A stretch of 64,000 nucleotides of DNA, from NCBI GenBank assembly GCA_910589415.1, contig OU342639.1:32186268-32250267 (forward strand), written 5' to 3'. Below the pieces are notes generated by a model. It did no database searches, was not told the DNA's origin, and was given only the letters and a program-made list of their open reading frames with translations. The position numbers and the translations under genes are program-made. This document shows, one piece after another, positions 25,136-40,100 of this stretch (position 1 is the stretch's first letter; every line of letters begins with the position of its first letter). The stretch is from Malachius bipustulatus. Lineage: Eukaryota > Arthropoda > Insecta > Coleoptera > Melyridae.

Positions 25136-28100
25136 ATGGATGAGGATGATAGCTCTGTCAGAGTAGCAGTCAGGTAAAAATTTACATTTTTTAATTTATT
25201 TTTTGAGATATTTAATAAAGTAATTTGTGTTTCGGTTTAGTTACTTAAGTATTTGTCGTGTTTGTCTAAATTTAGTCAGTTTTCTTTTATTCTGAGCTTA
25301 ACTACATCAGTAAATTTTGGTAATTTCCTGTCATTAAATAAGGTAGATCGACGGTCTAATCTGTCTGTTGTCTGTTGGTACTTGGTAGGTACCTACCTAC
25401 AGTAATAATTTTTGGTAATTTCTGTAAGTAGCTACCTACGTTAAAAAAATTGTCGTATCATATTTATATAAACTACTTATCGGTAATTAGTAATTATGTA
25501 CTAATTAGACAAATACTTAAGTAAAACAAAATTAAGCAGGTACCTACCTGTGCAGGAATAAATGATTAATTTTACATTTATTCCTGCAATTAATCCAGAA
25601 GTTACCAAACGTTATTACCTACTTATTTATGTAGGTTGATTTCGGTAATTTCGGCTGAACAATAGAACAGTTCATAAAAATGAACAATCAAATAAACAAG
25701 TAGGTAATCATGTACTGATAAAGTTTATTGCTTCTATGATAAAAAAGTACCTTTATTATGTGCGAGTAGAGTACTATACTTTATCTACGACTATATTTGA
25801 AAATAACAATTAAAGTTTTATATATTTACTTTACTTGCAAAATTAAATAATTAATTAAGAACCCGAAAAACTATACGATTGGAATAATATTGAAAAAGTA
25901 AAGAAAATAGGTTAGGGTTGTCCGGGACAAAAATTGAAACCATTAAAAAATGGCGGTGATTTTCATATTATTATTTGTTGCAAACATATTAATGAACATA
26001 AAATTGCGACGTTTGAGGAATCTAAAATAAACCAATAAGCTGAATGTCGAAAGTACATATAGATAACAATTTATTGAAATTGACAGTGGTACAACAGAAT
26101 TAGCACAGTTAAGCTTAAAAATTGATATAACCATTGAACAATAAGGTCATTGTTCAATCGAGCTGTCATTTTTATTGCACTGAGCAATAATAATGCATGT
26201 TATTACTCAGCTAAAATTAGACTGATACTAATAATTTGTTTCTTATCTAATAGGAATTAGGAATAGATAAAAATAATTGCAATTTTTATTACTTATATTA
26301 TATCAAATTTGATATAATTCTACCTGTTGTTTTATTATAATTATAATATACACTATATAGGCTGTTCTTTATTTAATAAAAAGTCGTTAGTTTATAACCA
26401 ACTTAAGTAGGTGTGAAATTTGGTAAGCATCTTCTGTGCATCAAGAGACATTTTCTAATTAATCAGGTCAAGGGGTGGGAAAGTTAATGGCAATTTTTGG
26501 TCATGTATGATGGCGTGTCCGGTATCGTAGATATTTTTTCTGAATGAAGTGGGACCAAAACCTGTAACAATCTGTCAAAGTTTTGCTGCAATTAAATTTC
26601 AGTAAAGTCAATGGAAAGGCTATAAATTTATGGTAGCATAATACTTCAGTAATTTTTCAGTAGGCGCTTCAAAGTTGCCTCGAAAGTTGATTTATTTGGA
26701 ACCATATCAGTTTGTTCTTCACCACTGATTGAAATCGCTGAAAAAATCGCAAATATTTGAACAAAATTCTCACCACAAAGTTGACAATTTGTAAAGAAGT
26801 CAACAAATTTGAAGGAAGGGTTGTTTTATTGATAATTCTTGTGAAGGACGTCGAATTGACGTTTTGGGATCGTCACAAATGAAGATATTTGGTTCTGGTA
26901 GACTTGAACCGAACCCCATATTATAGAAACTGTAGCAGTGAAGAGCATTTCCTTGCCGTCTTTGGTTCAAACACCTGCTTAGAAGTGCCGCGATTCTAAA
27001 TTAGGTAAGGTGAGGTAATGGAGGAACAGGTTTTTGTTGGTTAGCAGCGTTACCTGCTAATGACATTGTAAATACATACATAAGAGAGTGACCATCATGT
27101 ATAAGTGGACTAAATCATCAGATGTAAGCGGGCGCAAAGTCCGTCACGTAATAGGTAACTTGAACGAGTTATTTTGTTTGGGATTCTTAGTTTTATAGAA
27201 TACTTACATGGTTTGCATCATCAACAGCAATAAATTTGCCGCCCCGGGCGGCAATAATTATCAAGTGCAAGAATATCTATGACTGCATAGGTACTCCCTG
27301 CTTAAAGTTAATCATGTACTTATTTCCCTCACTCTGTCTCTGTTTATATCTGTGTCTCATTATTGTGATTTATAAGTAACTACTTTATATTTTATTAAAT
27401 AAGCATTATCAAAATTTCAATTCATTACTACGTCATAATTACTTGTTTTCATATGAAAAATCTCTAAGAACAGTCTCTTGGTGCCCACCAATTCAACCTT
27501 TAACATCCTGTATTTCATTGCGTAATCCATAATTATGTTCCTCCAATTCGGATTTTTTTTATAACATTTTTATCGCTTCTTATTGACGACTAGGTATACA
27601 ACTGGGAGAGTAAAAAAATAGAAGTAAAAGAAGCAATTCGTTTCTCCAATTGCATTTTTTCGCCTATTTCCAGACCACTTAAATTATAATTATTTCCACA
27701 TACTAAATTGTTTCAACTATTTCCATTTTTATTTCCAATATTTCCACATCATATCTATTTATGTCCACTATTTCCAAGGTGTTTTCACGTTATTTCTAAA
27801 TTTTTTCCACTTCTCTTCTTAATCAACCTGTTTTTGGTCAAAATACGAATGAGATAGAAAAAACTGCAAAATTCCGTTTTGGGGGGGGGGAGCACTTCAC
27901 AGACCTTTCCGGATCCCAAAATTCTTATTTGGGGGGGGGGGGGGGGGTCAACTTCACACACCTTTCCAAATCCTCTTAAATTTTTCTTTATCCTAACTGA
28001 AGCTCGATTGGTCTACTTTGAAAAAAAAATGAGTCATACCACACGCCACAGATTACGTCACGATATCAAACGCCAGCGCATGCGTCTTAAGTGAAAACAC

Positions 28101-31100
28101 CTCGAAATGGACCAAATCATGTCCACTCATTTCTAAGTTATTTCCATTTATTTACACTTTATATTCTGTATTTCCACATTATTTCCAGTTATTTCCACTA
28201 TTTCCAGTTATGTATTTCCACACTATTTCCAATAATTCGTTCGTCAACGCAAATTTATGGGTTCAAAGAACAATCAACCCCTATCCCGTCCTTCCGTTTA
28301 TCCGCACATGCAAAAACTAGAAGTGAAAAGGAAGAGAAGAGTGCAGTCGGATTTGAAGTCATCGAGCGAACCTGTCGCATCCGAGATTCGCATTCTTATC
28401 GTTAAGGGTCGTCAGATACCCTCCTAAATCGTGCTAATACCGTTCGTATCAATTAATCGTGAACTTAAAATAACCGCGCCTTACCAGCTACAAAATTGAA
28501 AAATATATTCGCAGCATTTTTTATGTTTATTTTGAGTTTTGGTGTATGTTATACTCGAGGTTTTGATAGTTAAATAAGTTCTCCTGGTAAAAAGAGTACC
28601 AAATTGGGGTCATCGAAAACTAATTTGGATGACTTTGATCGATGTGAGCGGCATCTTTTTGCAATTTTTTACCTGTGTGCATATTTTTTTGACATTTACG
28701 GCATATTTTACTAAGTTTGTAGTTATCCATTACTTTTAATTTTTTTTTGTACTCGTAAAATACAAATGAGAAAAGCGGTGTTCACTTGCTAATGGTCTCA
28801 GTCATAAATCTCTCTTGTCAATTTAAACTGAGGTAAGAATCGAACTTTTCTTAATTGCTATATGTACATGGTGTCCTAATGCTAGTGTACACTCCAAAAA
28901 TGACTAGTTTTTGCATTCAAGTTGAAAAAGCAAAACCATAAGGTTTTACAGTCCAACCGGGATTTTTGAAAAATAATATGTAGCAAAGCAATGAAGATAA
29001 GAACTTTACCAGTTATCATGACCATACAGTCAGCAACAATAATTTGATAGCTTCGTGATCGTGAAGCTGAAGCATCAAACAATTTTGTTTGACCACGTCC
29101 GGAAGAAAAGATATGATTTTTTTATTTTTCCGTTTTGGCTAACTTCACATCTCCCTGGAATCTAAACGGTTGGTTTCCTGCTGGGGTCAAAACAGAACTG
29201 TGAAGTTCGCTAGTTAGTGTTATTAGTAAATTTAAAAGAAATCATATCTTCTTTTCTAGAAGTTGTCAAGTTTTTTTGAGGGGGTGGTTAAACGATTTCA
29301 ACGACTGGTCATTCGTTTTCGGGGGATAGTCAAACGGTGTGAGCAAGTTTCTATTTCGACCCCCGGAAATATCCCTTGAGCTTCCAGAGAGATGTGAAGT
29401 TAGCCGGAACGGGAAAAAAATTATATCTTTTTTTCTTGACCGTGGTTTAACAAAAATCTTTACCTTCGCGGATATTCTACCATTACTCTACCTATTTGGT
29501 ACTTGCGGGAGTACGAAACTCGGTGTAAAATTTCAGTTTTACCTTGTTTGAGGCATCTGCAGCCGCAAGTTCCGGTTGAGAGCCTCACCGTTGGTTCGTT
29601 GCTCTGTTCAGGAGACATGGAGCGCGTAAATAAATTTCAAAGACGTTTGTTTCTCCGTGACTGGGTCAAGGGTCCAGATCTCGAGCCCGTAATTATAACG
29701 GGAAAAACAGCAGCGCAACAGCCTCTAGATTGAGGTTTATAATAATAATAATACCAGTACCGGTATAAATAACCTTTCGAAAATATACCTGATAAACTGG
29801 TATAAATAATACTACCACTACCGAGTGGCGGCTCATGTAAATAAAATGATCATAAAACTGTTTGTATAAATTTTTTTTTGGCCGCAGTAAAACCCTTTTT
29901 CGCGAAAATTCGAGCTTAAAAAATTAACGCGTGCAAATCGTTGGGCTCCAATAAGAGTTCATATATTTGGCAATCTTCAATATAGTGAATTGACCTCTTT
30001 AATGCCTGATGTCTAATAGAAATGCCAGCCAGGTATATGCAATAATAACATGCTGCGCGGTCTGGTTCAGTGCACTTGTAAATTTATTTTACGTGCTTAT
30101 CTAATGTTAACCGAATAATATTAGTACATACAAGTACTCGTATACTGAATACCTCATGCTTCCATACCATGTGTTATTCAATGTATGTAATGTGTATGCA
30201 TATATGTATTGTATTAATACTTATTTCCTGAATGATCTAGTCACAAAAGCTATTAATAGTCCTTTTAATGCAGCCTTGTCGTACATAAATTTGCCAATTA
30301 TCAGGTGTTCTGTGGCGGTCGTAAATTATTATAAAACTGAGTCGAAAAGGCTTTTCTTGGATTTCTTGTCACTGACCTGCCGTTATATGTAAATATTTTA
30401 ATGCATCTACCTACGAGGCAAGGTCGTTATTTAATTGCAGAGTTTTATTAAATACCTCTTCATCTTAACCCAAGTCAAGTTAGCCAAGCTTCGGCCAGAC
30501 ACGCTCTCAAAAGGATATCCAAATCCTTCTCTCCGGTCAAAAACGTTAATCAATAGGTATGTAACGATTTTTTTTTCAATTTACAATTGGGTGAATTTGA
30601 GAATAAATTTATCAATTCTCGCTATAAAAACAAGCGACAGGCAGGCAGAAAAAACGAAATGACTTTTTCAGGAGTCGAGTCTGTGTTATATCCCCCTCCT
30701 ACTTATCAGGCGAGCTGATCTGATAGAAACAGTCCTCCCTCCTTAATCTGATTCGCACTATACGCGAAGAGTTCGAGGTCGTTATAAAAATTTCCACAAA
30801 ATGCATTAAAAGACTAGTAAAATCCCTGGTCCCTGGATCTATATTATAAGAGCAATTGGTGACGTTATGTTTGTGACTAAAAGACATCCTATAGGTAGCA
30901 GCACTAGCACTTCAACGCGTTCAAAAAGAGAGAATGCACCGGGTGTTGACTAAGATCAATGGACCGCTGGCGTCTTGCACAATCGGCGAGAGAGTCAATC
31001 CTGCAAAAGGTTTTCAGGTCATCAGCGTACAACAGAGGTGGCTGACATCAAGACCGTCAAGGAAGTCATTAATAAACGGGTTAAAAAAGAGAGGACCCAG

Positions 31101-34100
31101 TTTAGATCCTTGAAAGATACCGGCAGAAGTGACCGGGTATTTTGACTATTTTGAATCAAAGAAGGAAACAGAGAGAGGTCGATCAGTAAAGTAGTTCGAG
31201 AAAAAGTTGGAGAGAAAAATATTTCTTTGGTTGGTACGAACATACAGGCTGTTTTCTATGGTTGGGCTTAAATTTTAAAGAGCGATATTTTTTCAACGGT
31301 TGGATGAAATCCAACAAAATTTAACAGAAACATTCTTCTATATCGAGGCACTTAAAGATGACCTATGGGTAAATTGGAAATCCAGGACCGTACTTGAAAA
31401 AAAGTGGGTTTGCAATTTTATTTTTGACAGAAAAGCTCATTTTCCGATCGGCTTCAGCTTTCGGAAAAAATAGGCATCGGATTCGGAAAGTACAGGAAAA
31501 ATGCTATGAAATAAGCTCCTTAAATCGAACGGCACACTTCGACCATTTTCACAAAAAAGATCAAATTAAGAACTTGCACCTGCGTAAACTTCAATTTTCA
31601 ATTTTTCCGCACAAATTGTTTCTACTATTGCTCAAAACTGACTGAAAATCTTTTCAAAATCTGAGGTACTGCGAATTAACGGGATAGCCTATTTCCAGAC
31701 TTTTAAATCTAGGAACCAGGGCCGTACTTGGTAAAAAATTATCGCATTTTTTTAAGGAAAAGTACATTTTTAGATCGATTTTCGGCGAAAACATCATCGG
31801 ACGGGAAGTACAAGAAAAATGCTATGAAATGAACTTGCTATAAATCGATCGGCACACTTCAAAATAGATTCACAAAAATTGGATTGTAATCTTATTGGAA
31901 TCTTATTTTGGGAAACTGGTCGAAATGTGGCGTTCAATTTAAGAAGCTCATTTTAAAACATTTTTCCTGTACTTTCCAAATTCAATGCTGTCTTTTCCGA
32001 AAGCCGATCGGAAAATTCGCTTTTCTGTAAAAAAAATTCTAATAATAATAATTCTTCTCGCAAGTACGGCTCTGGTTAGTGGATTTAAAAGACTGGAGAC
32101 AAATATTCAGAACTTCAGAAGAAGTGGCTTTTGGTAATAAAAAGAAACCATAAAAAGAGACAAATTTTTATTTTGTAAATTAAGATTTTGTGATTTGTGA
32201 TTCAGATTTGGCGCCCATCGTTTCATGAATAAAAAATCTGTTTTGTCCTATAAAACTTCAACTTAGTCACGTATTTGACGCTTTATCTATATTTTGTCCA
32301 TAAATGCATTGCTGATGTTTGCCAGATTAGCATACAGAAAATTGTTAATAATAATTCCATTATGGTATATCCGTGTTTGGTTCTGACAAATAACAACGTT
32401 TTTCAGGTAGGCGTAAGGTGTACACGTAATAGCGAACAACGAACAATATGTCACGTTATTAAAGATTCGTTTGCCCCCCTACTCAAATATAAAATTGTAA
32501 ACAGATTGCTGTGGATTTATTGCCTTTTATCTCGTACCTACTTTAATTAAGTACCTACATTCATATATTATGAATAAAGATAGAGAGAACCGAAATAGTT
32601 TTGCGATAAAAAATGCGCACATATCTAGCAGCGATTTTTTTTAGCATTTTTGGTTACTAGTTTTAGAGATAAAAGGGTATTTATTTCTGTCATTAAGTAT
32701 CGCGGTTTGCTTCGGGATATTCATTTTGAGGAAGGAAGGAAGAGGATTTATCGATAATTTGGCCTGAGTCTTTGACACTAAATTATTTTTAATTTTTAGA
32801 AATATTTTGTATAGAAGAAAAAAAAGTTGTTGGCCCTACCGGGGTTTGAACCTGGGTCCTTTGGTTTTGGAACAAGCATTCACGAGCCAAACTACTCAGC
32901 TACTCTAACCTTGTAGTTAAGTATGAGGTTTGGTATAAGAATTGAGTTGGCGGTTTATTTTTATTATTAGTATTAAAATAAAATACAAAAATTATCTTTT
33001 TAGCAATAATATTGGATTTAAAAAAAATTCGGTATGGTTTATTATTCAATAAATTTCAATATTCTAGGAATTGTCTCATCAAATATCATTCTAGCTGAGA
33101 TTTTTGCGAAATTTTCTTATCGTTATTTTCTCATTTGGCATAACTCATTCAGCAGAAAAATCACTTCAGTTGAACGCCATTACACAACTAGAACTGTTTA
33201 AAATATATTTTCCAAGTCCCTAACTAAAACACTTTCAATTCAAATGGTATCCCACATTCCTTGTTTCTAGTAACATTTTTTTTACATCAAACTTTAGATC
33301 CCCAAACGACTGTGCCAGTTAAAAATATAGCAAATCTTTGAAGGGTTCCTTTTACAATTATTTATTATCCGGCAAACTATCTTTTAGGGTCAGGTGAATT
33401 TTCCCGAGAACACACGCTATTTGAGGAAGGTGATTATTATCCAAGCAGTTATAAATCATCAACATACATAACTACAATAGGGCTGCAAAGGTGATATATG
33501 TATATTCAGCACTATCGTTTAAATATAGAACAAAGCCCTTTGATACGAAGCAAGCTTAGCCGTTCTGTATTGATCTGGAGGAATGTTAGAAAGTTCGCTT
33601 CAGACCTGGATGATTAATTAATAAGTATAAAACGTACAGTTTGATTGCTGTAATTTAATCTCCTCCAGAACTCTAACTTGATTCGGTTAATTAAGTTTCA
33701 GTTGCTTTTAACAACTTCGCACCAAACGCCCTATATACAGGGCGTTTCAGAGATATAGGGCCAAATTTAACGGGGTAGCTCCTCTCATAAACAATGTGTG
33801 TGTGTGTATGTCGAATGTTTTGGCTACGGAAACTACGTCCATCCGCCTATTTCCCAATAATTTATGATACTTTTAATTTGAGACAGTATTCTACACCACT
33901 TTACTTGTATACTAATTTCTTTCTATGGTTTACTTTCTACTTATATGCTTAAATGTCCAGATTGCTGTTTTTTATATGTCTGACCAGTCTTTTTAAGTCA
34001 TCTGCGTTGGGGTTTCTTAGAATTTGTGTGAGGTTGAAAGGTAGGGTAATAGTGTTATTGTCATTGTAATATATGTCTTTCGTGTATCTATCCGTTTCGT

Positions 34101-37100
34101 TAGAGTTCAGACTGCAGTTAAGAATCATATGTTCCGCGTCCCCCATTTCTCCACAACGGCAATTTGGGGAGTCTGACAATCCTATATTGTTTAAGTGTTG
34201 GGGTACCCGTCCATGGTTACATCTCAGTCTAGTTACCGTACTTATTTCCGTTCTGTTCAAATTCATATTTTTGAACCAGGAATTTCTGAGAGGAGTTTCT
34301 TGTATATTTTTAATATAGAATAATCCTTTTGTGCTGTTGGTATATTCTGTCGACCATATACTACTTACCCTATCTTTCATGCGAACCATTATGTCTTGCC
34401 AAGGGTATTTATACTCTGCTAGCGTTCCTTTTCGTATGGATTCTTTTGCCATTTTGTCTACTATTTCGTTGTTTTTTACTCCACAGTGCGCTTTGACCCA
34501 CACTAAGGAGACTTTTTTACCCTTGTTTCTGGCTTTATTTAATTCTATTAGGATTCTATTTACGATATAGTTGTGGTGTCTCCCGCCCGTCATTCTTTGT
34601 ATACTCTGTAATGCGCTCTTACTATCAGATATTATCATAAAATTTTGTTGTTGACATGTGTTTGCATAATTCAAAGCTTCCAACATTGCGATTAGCTCCG
34701 CAGTAAAAATGGACATAAAATCTCTTAGTTTGATGAGTTTTTTGTAACCATTTTCTTGAACATATATAGCGCACGCCGTACCCTCCTTATTTTTAGATCC
34801 GTCCGTGTATATACAATATGCATTGTTTCTATTTCTCATTTCCTCCAAATCGCGCTCAATAATTTTATTTCGTATCTGTTCCGGGTAATTTTCATAGCTA
34901 TTGATATAGTTTACTCCAGAACTGGTATAGCTTTCTCTGCTCAACGCTAACGGAACTGTGCTGGTTTGTATGGCATCTCTAAATTCTAGCAGTTCCCCAT
35001 ATACCTCAGTCAATAGTGGGGACTTTTTCTTCTGCCAATAGTTTTGTGTCAGGTCTGCAATGTATAGTCGATGCAATTTGTCTATTAAAGTACTGTTGTG
35101 ACTGAATAACTTTAGTACAAATCGACTCATAAACAATATAAGGTGAAAAAATAAATTTAAGCTCAAAATGACGTAACATTTTTTTGGTTTTAACTCAGAC
35201 CGAGACCGCTGACTAAAAAGATTCAGGACACTCTGCAGTACAAGGAAATCGCCATTTGCACCTTTATTGATACAGAAAGGGCATTCGACAATATAAAGCA
35301 CGATGCTGTCAAGAAAGCCTTAGCAAAAAGAGGAGTAGACAACACAACATCCAAATGGATTCAGAACATGTTGTCTACAAGAACAGTTGAAACCAATGTG
35401 GGCAAGAACACCATCCAGATAAACACAACTAAAGGATGCCCACAAGGAGGAGTGCTATCTCCCCTTCTGTGGAGTCTGGTCGTTGACGAACTCCTCGGGC
35501 TACTCACCGAGAACGGCATTACCTGCATTGGGTATGCCGATGACATCGTCATAATAGCCAGAGGTAAATTTGAAAGTACTATCTACGACACTATACAGAG
35601 AGGGTTAAATATAACCCTGTAATGTTGCCAGGAAGTAGGACTAAACATCAACCCTACAAAAACAACACTTTGTACCATTCACAATGGATGGAAGACTGAA
35701 GCTTCCAAAACCCATACGCTTGAGCGAAGTGGATTTAGAATGGAAGGCTAAACAGTAAGTAAAGCCGCTACCGTACTCATGGTGTGCAGGAGAATGGCTA
35801 GCAGAACATGGGGCTGTAACCCACACATTCTGCACTGGATGTACACCATGCTCGTGAAACCTATCATCACATACGGAGCGGTTGCTTGGTACAAAAGAAC
35901 TAAGCTAGCAACAGCAAAGAAAAAACTTGAGAAGATCCAGAGACTTGCGTGTCTCTGCATCACAGGAGCAATGAGAACCTGCCCAGCCGCTGCGTTGGAA
36001 GTAACCCTGGATCTGACACCACTACATTTGGTGATAGAGCAGAGAAGAGCTGGAGAAACTCTACTTAGGATGTCAAAGGTAGGAATCAGGAATGTACGGC
36101 GAGCCAATGAGGATCGACCCTTGGGTGGCTGTGAGGGGCTCCTGATACTGCCAAAATACAAAACTATTAAGAAATTCAGTTTCGAGAGGAACTTCATCAC
36201 GAAACTGTCTACGAAAGAGGAATGGAACAACACCTTCAACTGCACTCTCAAAGAAGGTACGATCAAATGGTACACAGACGGCTCTAAAACCGTCGAGGGA
36301 ACCGGGGCAGGAATCTATGGGCCACGTACCATGTACTCCAAACCAATGGGAAAAATCCCCAACCATACTTCAAGCGGAATTACACGCAATAGAAGTATGT
36401 ACCCAAATAAACCTCGACAGAAACTACAAAAACAAAGAAATAGAAATATTGACGGATAGTCAAGCAGCCATAAAGACGCTGAGCTCTTCGACCATCAGCT
36501 CCAGCATGGCTTGTGAGTGCCTAGGAAAACTTAACGAATTAGGCAAGAAAAATAAAATTCACCTCAAGTGGATACCGGGTCATTCCGGAATCGCGGGAAA
36601 CGAACGTGCCCACTCATTGGCATCGACACCCTTCATAGGAGCAGAACCATTCTGTGGCCTTGAAGATACTTTCTTCAAGGCAGAACTCCAAAAGGAAGAA
36701 GAAAAACTGAGAGAAACCTATTGGAGGAACCTCTCAGGGTTGAGACAAGCCAAAGATCTTCTCGGGAACTTCAACCGAGAGAGGTCGATGATACTCTTCA
36801 ACCTCAGCAGGGAACGTCTCAGAACACTGACGGGATTCCTAACGGGACATTGCAACCTCAAGGAACACCTGAGGAAGTTAGGCATAGAAGAAAATGGCGT
36901 CTGCAGATTTTGCGGGAAAAGAGACGAGACACCACGTCACCTGCCGCTCAACTGCGATGCGGTAGAACTCAAAAGAAGTAATGTTCTGGGCCACAACCAT
37001 CTAAGAGGCAGGGAACTTACCCGACCTTGATCCTTTCAAAATCCTGAAGTTTCTCAAGGAAACGGACTTGGAGAGGGTGCTTCACTAAAGGGATTCCACA

Positions 37101-40100
37101 CCAGGCGAAGCACAGTAGAGGGGATACAATAGATCTTTTAGGTCGCAGTGACTTGATCACCCTCAAAGATACAAATACAAATCCAATTGGTTATAACTCC
37201 TGTAAATTTGAATCGATTTTGATGAAACTTGCTATGAACCAGTCATTTAATCCTGCCTTCCCGCAATCTTCCTTTCTGTCGTGTGTAAACCACTGTCAAA
37301 ATACTTCGGATGTCTTTTGGGTTGTCCAACCACAACACCTGGACCGAGAGTGAGAGAAGGGCATACCTAGAGGAGAGAAGAAAATATATCCTGCAAACCA
37401 GCAGGAACAAGTCCCTTCTCACCGCCGCAGGAAAAGGAATTCATCTTCCAGCATTCGCAAGACGAAAGTGTCTACATACGCGCTTCCGCGTCGCTCGCTT
37501 TATTTCCTTTTTTTTTTTCTTCATCACTTTTTTGTGTTTTTATCGTATCCTCATTTATCACGACTATATTTTTGGTGATTCGTAGTCCTATGTCAATCCT
37601 ACCTACTCTTGTCCAAATTGCATGACGGTTAAAGATAATTCTTGGCCTGTCAATGTCAAAAACTAAGCCAGACGCGGTCCTATTTCAAAATAAGCTAAAA
37701 ATGAACGTCATCCATCTATTAGCAATAATATGTCATATAGTAAAAAAGTATGAAGTCTGAATAGTAAAGAGCCGTGAAGCTAGTATCGATCCTTGAGGCA
37801 CACCTCTAGATATTTTAATTTTTAATTGGCTCATATAATCCAAAGCCAAGTCCTTCGCTTTTGTATTATATTTTTATTGCAGCTTTCAAGCAGCATAATC
37901 GCAAAGTCACGCTGCAAATAAATATTTAAATTATTAAAGATAGATGAAAGTACACAATGAGAAATCAAATCGAAAGCCTTTGTGTGATCAAGCAAAACGT
38001 GGACGGTTAATTCACCATCCTCGCGGATGCTAAAATTGCTAATAATTATATAAAATAAAGAAATCGATATCGAAAGCTTTCACATCATATGCGCGCCGAC
38101 TCGGATATGATTTAATATTCTTAGCAGAAAAATTAAACTTATACGTTACCTACGAGTTACGATAAAGTAGTTCGTCGTACGTTAGTGGGAGTAGAAGCGA
38201 GTAAAAGTGACTACTGCTTTCGACAAAAAAATGGAATATACAAATAACGAAACGTGCAATGTAAATTTTTTATAATCTCTTATACAAATACCCTAATTCT
38301 GTAACCCCCCACCATCGATACACATGTTTGATCGTCTCCATTACCATCTCAGAAACAATGGAAGCTCAATCTTGAGCTAAGGACTGTTTCAATTCAACCA
38401 CAAGTGTAAGAAGTGTTCCACAAAATTGGGGGATGTTCTACTGAGAAAGGTCTAAATATTAGTCAGTGAGCAGCTTTCAGGATACTGCTAGCTCGTAAGT
38501 AAAAGGAACATGCAATTTTGGCCCTTTTCGCCAATCCTGCACACCACCACCCCTCGATTGCATAGACATTGAGACATCAGTGGGTGGATGAAACATCTCC
38601 CAGACCCAAAAAAGCTCGCCAAGTTCAATCTAATGTTAAGATGATGCAGACTTTCTTTTTCATGCTAAATGTCTTGTTCACAATGAGTACCTCCTCCACG
38701 ACTTCACCGAGAACCAGACTTACTACATTTACATTCTGAAATGTCCGAGGGACGCCATCCGTCGCAATAAGTCAGAAACGTGGAGGAGTGGCGATTGGTT
38801 TTTGCATCACGACAACGCTGCAACCCATTCAGCTCTCCGAACTTGTCAGTTTTTGGCCGAATACTCGATCACTGTTTCCCCAAGCAAAAAATACTTTTAA
38901 AGGGAAGAAGATTTGGGACGATATGGCAAATGCGACGAAGGAGTTGAAGGACAATAATACAAAAGAAGCCTACCAGAAGTGTTTCAACAAATAATAATGG
39001 AATCACCTTTGGGATGAGCGTTGGAGATGGGTACTTCGAAGGGGGCCCAGAAATGTGACTCCTAAATAAAGTACATTTTGTCCATGCTGGACTTGATAAT
39101 TGGAAGAAGGTCCGTCCAACCGGAAAAGTGTTCGAGTTGAAATTTTCAAGTCTGCGACTAGATCTAATGTAAATCTGATCGTGGCTCGTGACATTTGAGT
39201 GAATTGAATTATTACGCCAGATGCAGTGCGGTGATTAAATAAGTCACGGAGGGGTGACGACGGTTTTCCTTAATTTGTGGAACTCCGGTGCATGCTCACG
39301 AACTAGTTAATTAATTTCCGTTGTTGAAGTGTTCGGAATCCGGGGTCAAGAGGAATTACCTAGTTCTTGTCAAAGAACCAGAATTTTATCCTGCAATAAT
39401 TTTTATCGGATATGTCAGGCTCTTTATTTTTACCATTAGGGAGGCCAACTGAGGAAACTTGTCATAATTTCCTTGAAGAGTTGACGATATGCCCGATTTG
39501 GATGCACATTTGTTGAAAAATTCGACATACTTCGGAGACTCACTTCGGGGAATCCCACGGTCTCCTGATACCTGATCTAAATTGACATCATCCTGTTCAG
39601 TATAATAGAAGAGCACCTAACAGACTGTTACAGATTTATTATTTTACAATTTATCCCCTAAAATTGACAGCAGTAAAATGAAAATGTAAGTAACCGAATG
39701 TATTAGTTTTATGTTTATGTCCCCCAGGTGCGCCTTATTGTGGATTTTTACCTTGACGCTCGATGTTTAAAATTTTGCTCTGTTAGTGTATTTTTTAATA
39801 AAAAAAATACTATCGAGGACGACATCACTTTTCGAAAATCACCCAAACTCATCAAATGTCCACCGATCATGACCTCCAGATCACGAAAAAGTGGTTTTCC
39901 AAAATTTCTTCAAAATCACGAAATTTCGATTTTAAAAACGCTCCTGTAGCGTCATCTTTCAAAATTTGTGAACGAAATTTTGGATCCTTATGAAAATTTG
40001 GAATTGTTAGATTTTTGTTGAAAAAATTTCCAAGTCACGTTACTTCTACAAAATTCCAGAAATCCGGTTTTTGTCATATCATTTCAGGTCGAAGTTTTCA

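Noticed and set aside
29503..29733. 76-codon frame ending in a Glu-Pro and Gln-rich stretch
   Set aside because: No family recognised and no exon signals; it lies next to a foldback element.
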